From: Acanthosoma haemorrhoidale
Lineage: Eukaryota > Arthropoda > Insecta > Hemiptera > Acanthosomatidae
Direction of reading: 5' to 3'
Assembly (NCBI GenBank): GCA_930367205.1
Contig: OV884011.1
Span: 166,791,226 to 166,855,225 of the forward strand
DNA: 64,000 bases
The translations under genes were made by a program, and so were the position numbers. The notes beneath the pieces are model-generated. The model ran no database searches. It was given only the letters and a program-made list of their open reading frames with translations, and was not told the origin of the DNA. The stretch's first letter is position 1; every line of letters starts with the position of its first letter. Positions 29,001 to 35,964 of this stretch are shown one piece after another.

Positions 29001-32000
29001 ACGACCAGTAACAGTAAAAAGTCCATTTAACTCCCATCTTGTGTTACAAAAATTCACTCGCTCACCACAGAAGTCTGTGAGACAGTGTGCCCGTGAAACT
29101 GGAGTGAGTCGCACGATAAAGAGTTTGCAGAGATGATTGTGTGGTCTGATGAGGCACATTTCAAACTCAATGGTACAGTAAATCACCACAATTGCATCTA
29201 CTGGGCCGCCGAAAATCCAAACGTCCATGTAGACAAAGCCGTGAATTTGTCAGGAGTAAATGTGTGGTGTGGGTTGTCTTACCGGAGCTTGATTGGGCCA
29301 TTCTTTTTTGACGGCACAGTTACCGGTGAGGTGTACCTTCAGAAGCTTCAAACATCTATTTTACCTGCCATCCAAGACTTGTATGGAGACGGAAGATTTT
29401 CCTTTCAACAAGATGGTGCCCCAGCCCACTACCACAATTGTGTTAGGGCTTATCTCGACGAAAATCTACCAGGAAGTTGGATAGGCCGTAGAGGTGCTGT
29501 TGAGTATCCACCACGTTCCCCAGACTTAACTCCTCATGACTTTTACCTGTGGGGAACACTAAAGGGGAACACATTGGATGAACTTCGAGAATCTATCGTA
29601 CATTCATGGGCAAATATCCAACTGAACACGTTGCAGTCAGTAGTTCGTGCTGCAGTTCAGCGGCATCGTTTGTGTGTGGATGTTAATGGTGACCATTTCG
29701 AACACCTGCAGTGATATCTTTAAGTTGGACTTAAAGCTACACTTTCACCCAAAATGAGACAACTCCGTCAATTAGTTTGCAAGTTATGGACTGTTAACCA
29801 GTGGATACATTTTTTTGGACCCCTCTATATACTAAATTTTCAATATTACAATAATATTTAATGATCGAGTGTATTTTATTAATATCATACTTTTTTAAAT
29901 ATTTGGCAAAAAAGCTCAATTCAGGCAAAATAGTTCCATCTGCGTCGTCGAAGCCGATATACTTGACAATACTAGCCCAGATGGTGGCAGTCTCGGGGGT
30001 GAGCTCCTCGACCGGGATCAGCCTCTGCCCTTCGCTCTTAGTTTGCAGTTTTTCTACAACACTTACCAGTTCACTTCTAGGAATATCCCTACGGAAATCA
30101 TAACTTTTTTATAAACCAAATAAGCTTTGAAATAAATAAAAATCTAAATAATAAAATTCGAATAAATTAAATTTGTAAGATATGATTAAATGATTAACGA
30201 AAATAAAATACAAGACAACAGAACATCTAACAATGATGAATACTTACTCAAATATATGGCCTAGAACTGCAGTAGTAACGTCTTTCTTGAACGAGACAAC
30301 ATCTAAGATTTTCAAAAAGTCTACTAAATTAGATTCGCAGACTTTAAACCAGTTGGGGATAACATGACCGATAACAAAGCTTTTAACAGTATCTAACACA
30401 AACCAAAAAAGACAATTTATAATTTCAATATGTAGTTATATCTACAATTCATAATTAAAATATGAATAGCTTTTGGAAAAAAAAAAAGTGTTTTATTCAC
30501 ATTAAAAATCAGTAACAACACAGGTAGTTGCTCTAATAATAAAAAACTTGATCGGTTTTTAAAAAAACAATCACATACCAGCTCTGTCAGACAAGCCTGA
30601 ATTTAGAATTGTCTGCCTCTGGAGGATAGAAAGTTTGCGAGGTTTCAGTCGCATCAGAGTTCTGTAAGCCTCCTTCCTCACTGTCTCCTTGACATCTTGC
30701 AGCCTTCCGAATATCAAAGGTAACGTTCTCTGAGTAACTGCCAGGCTCGCAACTATTCTTGTCCTCACTTCACAGCTCGGGTCAGTCTCCATGTGAAACA
30801 TGAATGCTAGAAATATGAAGATAACTCATCACAACATCATAAAATCATATTAGATCCTTAAAGTAAAATGTAGTTACTAGATCAAATAAACAATATACGC
30901 CTATTTCTTTAAAGCAGTTGTGCAGACTAGCTGGAAATTTTGACAAATTACAAAAACGCTCCAAGAATCATTGGAGACAAACACATATTAAATAGTTATT
31001 ACTTTTTTAAATATCACCACTTAGCAAACCCTTTTATCAACCAAATAAGAGATCACAAACAATATTGTCTAAAACGATATGTTAAAAAAGAAAAAAACAA
31101 ACATTTCTGTATCATATCTTGCTTTTTATTAGTTTTGTTGTGTATTTTTCTGTCTATTCATTTGAGTGTAAATATATTTGTATTAAGTTACATTAACTAA
31201 GTGGGAAGATTATTTAATCCTTTTCAAAATAAATATTTATGCGAGCTAACTTTACACATAGAATATTGTAATCTTATTATTAAGAAATTATTTTAAATAA
31301 GGACTATTTTATTAAATAAAAAATTATAAAAAGTTTAAATCCAAAACAAGTGAATGTAACAGCAGGAAGTATGTGAGTAATTGGAACAGCTGAGAGGAAC
31401 ATTGGGGCTGCAGTTGTTTATAGTTACTAGGAGAGGGTTGTTGTCTAGAGATACTATAAATGAGAGTTGTCAGTTTTTGAGTTGTTTTAAGAAGAAAGGT
31501 GTTGATGATAATTTCTTCCAGTTCGCAGATGGTCAAACATATTTGACGTGAGGGCTCTTACACTTTGTATTTCCTCGTACTTCTTATTTCTACATATAAC
31601 CTCGTGCCTATGATTTCTTCGTGTAACCTTGTCATATCGCATGCCTTCATATAACTTCATACATCATATTGACGGAGTATACAGGAGGCCATTGAGGCAG
31701 CATTGAATTTGGAACATCAGGATCACAAAACTCAATCCTTGGATGGAACAAGGCAAGAATTCAACAGAAATTTGTAATAATGCCTAAAAAACAATGGCCT
31801 CTAGGGGACGTTTCATGAATATATCATTTTACTATCCTTTAAAAAAAATAACAAGAATAATATGAAGATGGCATATTCAAATTTTGTGCAAACATTGGAC
31901 AGAAATACATTTAATAAAATCAAAATTGTTAAATTTATAAAACCTGTTAAATAACTAACCTTTAATAATTCGGCAATGTTTATTTGGTGGATCCTGGAGG

Positions 32001-33074
32001 CGTTGAAGAGCCATCACTGCTTGGGCTCGGACAGAAGGAAGTTTATCCTAATAAAAAAATTTATATCTATCAATAATTAAAATAATATTCAAAAAGAACT
32101 TGCACGATTTCCAATTGCTAACTGTTTTAATAAAATACTTACAATTAATCCATTATCATATAAAAAAAACTCTTTAAACGATAAATGTATATTCCTGATA
32201 ATGCTTATATTATAGTGGTATGAAATTTTGTGAAGTAGCATGTCTATCATGATATAAAACTAGATACTGATTTAAAATGATCACGGTTCACCAAAAGCGC
32301 ATAGTTCACAATTATCGTGTAGATGACAGAATTTGTGCCAAAATCTGATATCAAACTGGATTTTTCCGTTGATTGAGAAATTTTCCTTTGACCACGGAAG
32401 GCTATCTGGCTTCATTAACAAATTCAGCTCTAATCATATCTAGTACACAGCTGGAAAAGGAAATTCACCTGAAGGCGTTCTAGCATAGTTGTGGCCATTT
32501 TCTGGAAAATATCATCATCGAGAGAGGCTTGAGGACCCATCTTATTCAAAAGACGATTGACAAACTCACAAGTGCGAAATCTAATAGCCGGAGTTTTTCT
32601 GTTGTGATTCTAAATAAAGAAAAGCATAGACAAATATATAACATTTTCTATTTATGCATGCACACATAACAATTAAAATGTGAAACTGACATTAAATATA
32701 AATTCAAATACAGCTAATAAAAGAACATTGTTTTCTTCATCGACCAAACTGCTGTGGTATATACAGTATTTTGCAGCGAAATCTAACACTCTTTCAATAT
32801 TGAGGTGCTTTTCCATGTTCACCATGCAAACAGATAGGCATTGAAGAAACTCCAATATAAACGTGGAATGACTATTCTAGAAGACAATAAAAAAAAAAAA
32901 AAATGAATCATAGGTTGTTGGCATATACAATATAATCATGTATAAGATATGACATACATTACTAAATATATTATACAGCTTTTTCAGCAATCTCTCATGA
33001 GACGGTGTTTTCTGAGCACTATCAAATATTTCCCCTACTTCTAGACGAGGTGTATGTTCAAAAATGTTCTCCAT
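2036..33074 (-). CDS. NCAPG: Condensin complex subunit 3 (CAP-G), 21 coding exons
   Basis: Non-SMC HEAT-repeat subunit of condensin I, which binds DNA with the CAP-H kleisin and compacts mitotic chromosomes. Exons in transcript order: 33074-32958, 32876-32691, 32609-32469, 32047-31960, 30806-30579, 30392-30248, 30088-29891, 26432-26331, 23179-23002, 22895-22806, 15650-15510, 14877-14773, 14371-14242, 12548-12439, 8578-8461, 6694-6483, 5646-5476, 4162-3908, 3099-3035, 2585-2544, 2105-2036. All junctions are in phase, giving 963 residues (human about 1015). Recognisable blocks are [87 protein letters not shown] and [11 protein letters not shown], in the order of the human protein. The start is the first ATG ([15 protein letters not shown]). 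The tail is acidic and Ser/Lys-rich, ending [10 protein letters not shown]. Human CAP-G has an extra ~40-residue charged segment where exons 10 and 11 meet; it is absent here or in a small exon I missed in the 7.2-kb intron. Confidence 0.92.
3411..3830. repeat. Tandem duplication, two ~200-bp copies, 220-bp period
   Basis: The blocks at about 3411-3610 and 3631-3830 align end to end. Shared strings include 'cacatttggtt', 'cttgtaaagg' and 'agatagttggacctccaaaa', with scattered substitutions and small indels. It sits in the NCAPG intron between exons 18 and 19, its right end about 80 bases from the exon 18 donor. No coding potential or transposon ends were seen. Confidence 0.75.
4475..5045 (+). 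repeat. Interspersed repeat family A, copy 1
   Basis: Matches 59832-60352 in the same orientation, beginning with the 'ggttctgttaata ... ctggcaaaagga' pair and ending near 'gg-caat-a ... cataaccatgatcca/atcacggatcat'. A partial copy in the opposite orientation lies at 9350-9620. It is in the NCAPG intron between exons 17 and 18. No open frame or terminal repeats were recognised, so its class is unknown. Confidence 0.5.
6945..7260 (+). repeat. Interspersed repeat family D, copy 1
   Basis: Shares with 31318-31770 and 25318-25910 the strings 'aacagcaggaagtatg', 'aattggaacagctgaga', 'gctgcagttgtttata' and 'gatggtcaaacatatttgacg'. Lies in the NCAPG intron between exons 15 and 16. It could be a solo LTR, but no terminal TG...CA with a target duplication was confirmed. 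Confidence 0.65.
9350..9620 (-). repeat. Interspersed repeat family A, partial inverted copy
   Basis: The reverse complement of this block matches 60100-60352 closely, for example 'caactggcattggaagaaag', 'ggatgaaaaaatcaa' and 'ttatttgctg-cgt'. It is inside the NCAPG intron between exons 14 and 15. An ORF across it reflects the repeat, not a recognised protein. Confidence 0.65.
9719..10340. other. GC-richer block, unclassified, possible retroelement LTR
   Basis: Base composition changes from the AT-rich intron to a mixed block that begins near 'tgtaaccgccccgacta' and ends near 'cgttaccttctg'. No reading frame is recognisable. The pentamer ttctg occurs just outside both ends, but the ends do not form convincing inverted repeats. 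It may be a solo LTR or another repeat; this is a guess from composition. Confidence 0.2.
11540..12165 (+). repeat. Interspersed repeat family C, copy 1
   Basis: One of four related copies (others at 18677-20530, 23655-24300, 27840-29850). Diagnostic strings are 'gccgttagagacagttag', 'gtcagaacccaacctga', 'cataaataaat...gattaag', 'acatattgaaacct', 'ccctaagag' and 'ggttttcatatcaggtaa'. Copies are about 650 bp without insertions and all lie in NCAPG introns in the same orientation. No terminal repeats were resolved. Confidence 0.7.
12731..12971. mobile_element. Small foldback/MITE-like element with ~53-bp terminal inverted repeats
   Basis: The left arm at about 12731-12783 (from gactaatattaacttcat) and the right arm at about 12919-12971 are reverse complements with one mismatch noted, around a ~135-bp core without an ORF. 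A miniature inverted-repeat element fits. A target-site duplication was not settled: tatg flanks both sides at slightly different distances. It is in the NCAPG intron between exons 13 and 14. Confidence 0.65.
13175..13490 (+). repeat. Interspersed repeat family B, copy 1
   Basis: Resembles 45060-45425 and, inverted, 59270-59400. Shared parts include 'catgttttgg', 'gttttatta-gaaatagtaaa', 'aaatagatagtaa' and 'aaaatgcatt...a-tctaaaag'. Divergence is substantial. It lies in the NCAPG intron between exons 13 and 14. Confidence 0.5.
15903..16591. repeat. Long near-perfect inverted repeat (315-bp arms, 59-bp loop)
   Basis: Arm 1 is 15903-16217 and arm 2 is 16277-16591. Reading arm 2 as its reverse complement gives the same 315 bases with only three differences and no indels. 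The 59-bp loop is built from repeated 'accaata/aaccata' words. The arms start at attatctaataaactt and end at ttctaatggt. Neither arm encodes a recognisable protein, and no target duplication flanks the unit. It lies in the 7.2-kb NCAPG intron between exons 10 and 11, so the NCAPG pre-mRNA would contain a roughly 315-bp double-stranded stem. Confidence 0.95.
17341..17369. repeat. AT dinucleotide microsatellite
   Basis: About 29 bases of alternating A and T with one interruption, within the NCAPG intron between exons 10 and 11. Confidence 0.8.
19153..20407 (-). mobile_element. Inactive mariner transposon with terminal inverted repeats
   Basis: A 1255-bp unit flanked by TA on both sides (19151-19152, 20408-20409). 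The left end reads cgagggtggtctgaaaag and the right end, reverse complemented, ggagggctgtctggaaag. Both continue into tttccgacct, giving inverted repeats of about 28 bp with four mismatches. It encodes a broken mariner transposase on the minus strand and is inserted in a family C repeat inside an NCAPG intron. Confidence 0.92.
19155..20247 (-). pseudogene. Mariner (DD34D-type) transposase pseudogene
   Basis: The N-terminal helix-turn-helix region is intact from [17 protein letters not shown] through RSGRPKT and [14 protein letters not shown], where an in-frame stop follows. After that, [14 protein letters not shown] is readable but stops and frame changes break the path. [11 protein letters not shown] supplies the first catalytic Asp, and [19 protein letters not shown] follows. 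Near the C-terminus YSPDLA runs directly into a Lys-rich stretch and [12 protein letters not shown]. The usual PSDxxLFP segment holding the third catalytic Asp is therefore missing. The copy cannot make an active enzyme. Confidence 0.88.
20845..22060 (+). pseudogene. hAT-superfamily transposase pseudogene (GTF2IRD2/ZBED-like lineage)
   Basis: Reading across several frames recovers consecutive pieces of this lineage in the expected order: a zinc-finger-like ICQ..SVFKEYN..RHY remnant, [91 protein letters not shown] and [15 protein letters not shown]. Many stops and frameshifts separate them. The element ends were not found. It is on the opposite strand to NCAPG, in the intron between exons 10 and 11. 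Confidence 0.85.
23655..24300 (+). repeat. Interspersed repeat family C, copy 3
   Basis: The clearest uninterrupted copy. It starts near 'caataggaagaaaggatgac', includes 'ggctgatagtgtgattt', 'gagatatctagggattt', 'gccgttagagacagttag' and 'gtcagaacccaacctgag', and ends after 'ggggttttcatatcaggtaa'. A run of 12 G at 23777-23788 lies inside. It is in the NCAPG intron between exons 8 and 9. Confidence 0.75.
25318..25910 (+). repeat. Interspersed repeat family D, copy 2
   Basis: The longest copy. It shares with 31318-31770 the block 'acaggaggccattgaggcag' and continues into a tail ('atgtt-aaatgtttggttgtc', 'aagtttaaaagtttcattttt') that recurs at 26985-27125 and 27165-27300. Located in the NCAPG intron between exons 8 and 9. 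Confidence 0.65.
26621..26696. repeat. Polypurine tract (AGGG-rich)
   Basis: About 76 bases that are almost entirely A and G on the plus strand, with only scattered T and one C, in irregular ggtagggagaga units. On the NCAPG transcript strand this is a polypyrimidine tract, 190 bases before the acceptor of exon 8. Confidence 0.85.
26945..27300 (+). repeat. Family D tail fragments, two adjacent pieces
   Basis: Pieces at about 26945-27125 and 27165-27300 repeat the end of family D copy 2: 'aagtttaaaagttt(c/a)att', 'ggcagttcaaaaac' and 'ttatgttaaatgtttggttgtc'. They look like partial, deleted copies in the same orientation. Confidence 0.55.
28603..29827 (+). mobile_element. Tc1/mariner-superfamily transposon with DD41D transposase, internally deleted
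   Basis: A 1225-bp unit flanked by TA (28601-28602 and 29828-29829). Its terminal inverted repeats are about 77 bp with about five mismatches, starting (c/t)agaggggtccaaaaaaatg and running to ttgacggagttgtctcattt. It is inserted in a family C repeat in the NCAPG intron between exons 7 and 8. Confidence 0.92.
28801..29714 (+). pseudogene. DD41D Tc1/mariner transposase, broken by internal deletion
   Basis: The first part (28801-29136, from [13 protein letters not shown]) is the N-terminal helix-turn-helix region ending at ARETGVSRT. The sequence then jumps, with a frame change near 29117, to [14 protein letters not shown], skipping the stretch normally between them (tens of residues). The second part (to 29714) keeps the first Asp (WSDEAHF), the second (QQDGAPAH) and the third ([10 protein letters not shown]). 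By my count 41 residues separate the second and third, the spacing of the rosa-like/DD41D group. The deletion and frameshift make it non-functional. It may still be mobilised by an intact relative because the termini are well preserved. Confidence 0.85.
31318..31770 (+). repeat. Interspersed repeat family D, copy 3
   Basis: Matches copies 1 and 2: 'aagtgaatgtaacagcagga', 'ttggaacagctgagaggaac', 'caaacatatttgacg-gagg', 'aggaggccattgaggcagca' and 'catcaggatcacaaaactc'. In the NCAPG intron between exons 4 and 5. Confidence 0.65.
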
Positions 33075-34389
33075 ACTTAGTTAAATAAATGGAACAAAAA
33101 AAAAGTATATTTAATGAAGGATAAACATAAGCAAAGCTTTGACAAGCAATAACCTGCCGAAAATTTCCCGCCGTTTTAAACTGTAAATAAGCTCTGTCAT
33201 TTAAACCAGAATCCAAAGAGGTACCAGATAAAAAAAATCATTTCCTCAAATGATTAACTAAATTATTTTTGTAGTTAATTAGACTTACTTTGACTTGAAT
33301 TCTAATTGACATAATAAAAAATAATTATTCCCAAAATGGACAGGCTCTACTTGCTTCAAACAAGTACCAGTTGCGAACTTCTTTCACTTGTATGTCTATA
33401 TTCCTGTTTGTCTATTCTAATAAAACTGATTCGATTTTAAATATATAATCCACAACTTTTTGGAAACTGAGCTGCGCTGTATTTAAATTGTACCTTTTGT
33501 CAAACTAACTATTAGGAGTGCGGAACAGAAAACATCAGGCTTTCCTGCTTTATAGAATTGAAACGAAAAACTCGGCTGGTGTGACCATGTCGAAAGGATC
33601 GCTGGCCTTCTTCGGCACATCCCATCAGCCAGTAAGAAAGGAGAGGAATGGCTGGCCTGTAGGAAGCTGCGAGATTAATATTGAGATTTAAGAGATCCAT
33701 TGTAGTAATAAGGTTACCTTATATAACTGTATGTTTCAATACAAATCTTGATATATATTTATTTATGGAAACTGGGTAAGGATAGGCGCCCAATTGCGAT
33801 TTTCTGTCGCAATCGCGGAATTATATTCTGGTCCCCTCACTTGCAACAGAAATGTCTTAGCTATTTCAGTATCAAAATGGATTTCGATGAGATCTGATGT
33901 TACGTATTCGATATAAAAAGAAACGTAAATGACAATGTTAGGTCCATCTCATTGATAGTGTTAGGATTCTGAAAGGCTAATTTTATAAGATTCACAATGA
34001 CCTGAAATGTTTTCAATTTTAAGTATTCATTTTTCTACAGCCAAAAAAGAATTTAGAAGATCACTAACCAACAAACACTTTCGCATAGAAAATATTACTC
34101 TCTAGGCAAGGACTTAATCACTACTTAACAGCCACAAGTAAGCGCACATTCATTCATGCCTGTGTCTTCCACTAAGCAGACCCTACAGGATCAGTAATAC
34201 TGACATTACCTTCAAAAGTCTTTCATCACTACTCATCCTTCATTACTTTTCAAACTTACACTATCATTTGGAATGACATCATTTTTCATCAATATACTTA
34301 TCTGTTATAGTTATCTATCAAATTATCAATGGATAATGGAGTATTGCATTAGTTTTGGTATTGAGCACAAAACGAAATGTTCAGCACTG
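33075..34389. other. Intergenic, upstream of NCAPG
   Basis: Presumed promoter side of NCAPG. No TATA box or other element can be assigned with confidence. The stretch at about 33500-33700 is somewhat GC-richer, with a short ORF of no recognised family. Otherwise AT-rich, with nothing supported. Confidence 0.4.
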
Positions 34390-35440
34390 ACATTGGATAA
34401 AGGCCGTGCTTCAAAAATTAGAAAAGTATTCTCATGTTACCCTCCAGAAAGAGATTAGTGTGACCGTAGCAGACGATTACAAACATTATTTTCGATTGAG
34501 TGAAGGAACTTTTGCTAAATTGCTGAGAATGGTCAAACCATTCAGGATGGTTTATATGTTTGGATTGAGGTGGATCTTAATGCAACAGGAGCTGCTAATA
34601 GGGATCGTTCACCTAACTAACTCCTCATTCTGCATTTGTTCTTCAGAGGGAATCTAAAAATATATGACTGAATTACTAATCTAATCATTAAATTATTTTT
34701 AAACTAAAATACACTGCAAATTTAAATTTTTCCAATGAAATGAAAATTTCAGAAAAGTTTTGGATTGCAACCAGCGCACTTTTTAATATAATGCTTTTGT
34801 TATTATCTGTACTTTTATTTGTTTCATTATTTTCTTTATTTTTTTGAATTACTAAGATCATATGAAAAGTGGATTAACATTGGATGCTGTTTTTAGTCAT
34901 CTACATCCATTTTGGAATACCTTGGGAGCTATGGATAGAAAGCATATCACCATTAAAAGACTTGTGAAATACGGTTCCTTATATTACAACTGCAAAGGGT
35001 ATTTTAGTATTGTGCTGCTTGCTGTGATAAATGTGAAAAGGGAATTCATTATGGGTGATGTGGGTATGAATAGGCGAATATCTAGGCGGTTGAAGGAGTT
35101 ATGTACTCATGGAGAGCTTTTACAGAGAAAAACCCTGAACTTACCAAAACCATCTACCACCTTGCTGAACACATCTGAAAATTTTCCGTACATATTTGTC
35201 GCAGATGAGGCATTTGCATTAGACATGAATTTAAAAAAAGATTATCAAGAGTTTGTGTAGTATTTTTATGTTTTGTAATTCTCACATCAAGATTTGAAAT
35301 ATTTCAGAAACCAATCGGCCTGAAACCAAAAAAGGCCAAAGCAATTACGCTAGCTTGTTGTTACTTGCACAACTTCCTTGCTAAAGAAATTAACCAAATC
35401 ATAAATCGTGCCTCAAATGCAAAATATCCAAAATAAATAT
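34390..35440 (+). pseudogene. PIF/Harbinger transposase pseudogene (HARBI1-like)
   Basis: Fragments in family order: an N-terminal piece with DDYKHYFRLSEGTFAKLL, then FWNTLGAMDRKHITIK, SLYYNCKGYFSIVLLAVINV, FIMGDVGMN, LPKPST, FPYIFVADEAFAL, and after a gap AKAITLACCYLHNFLAKEI. MDRKH and VADEAF hold Asp residues of the Harbinger DDE nuclease. Part of the N-terminal half and the segment around the third catalytic residue are missing or scrambled, with stops between pieces. The element sits between NCAPG and the RUN-PDZ-PTB gene on the opposite strand to both. Confidence 0.85.
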
Positions 35441-35938
35441 TGTGAGTTATACAATGAAGGCAAATCATAATATAGCCCCTTTGATAGCAGCAGAAATACC
35501 GCTGACCTATAAATATTTTCTTTCTTCTTGATGCATACTGGAAAATATAAAAATAAATTTTTGAAGTGTGTAAATTTATTTCCATTGTTCTCAGTTTAAG
35601 ATCCTACATACTTTTTAAGTTTTATTTACATAATTAAATTAGGAAAGAAATATTAAAATATGGAATGTAAATTGGAGTAATAAGATTTATGAAAAATTCT
35701 TGCAACTCCCAAATTTACTTCTATTGGACAAATTTCATTTTGATTCTAAAGTATTATTAAAATATATGTGACTGTCCCCTAAACAAAGAGTTTCAAGTTT
35801 TAAATAGATGATTCAGGTATAACTGAGTTGTAAGCAATTGAAAAAAAATCTTAATTATCAATAACAAAACTGCTAAATAAATAGGTACAATAATAATAAT
35901 CTTATATAAATGGTTTTCTTTGGTATAAGACTAGGCCT

Positions 35939-35944
35939 TTTAAT
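35939..35944 (-). terminator. Possible polyadenylation signal of the RUN-PDZ-PTB gene
   Basis: ATTAAA on the minus strand, about 20 bases after the stop at 35965-35967. No AATAAA is seen in the next 80 bases, so this variant is the best candidate. Confidence 0.3.
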
Positions 35945-35964
35945 GTTAAATCGAGTAATCCAGC

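Larger units (their letters stand above)
27840..29850 (+). repeat. Interspersed repeat family C, copy 4, split by a DD41D transposon
   Basis: Left part 27840-28600 carries 'cggctgatagtgtgatttct', 'gccattagagacag', 'gtcagaacccgacctgag' and 'ggggttttcatatcat'. The right end resumes at 29828 with 'tactaaattttcaatatt', matching 'tacaataaatttaaatatt' of copy 3. A ~50-bp internal stretch around 'gtaacgaagatattacttgg' is repeated twice, unlike copy 3. Confidence 0.65.
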
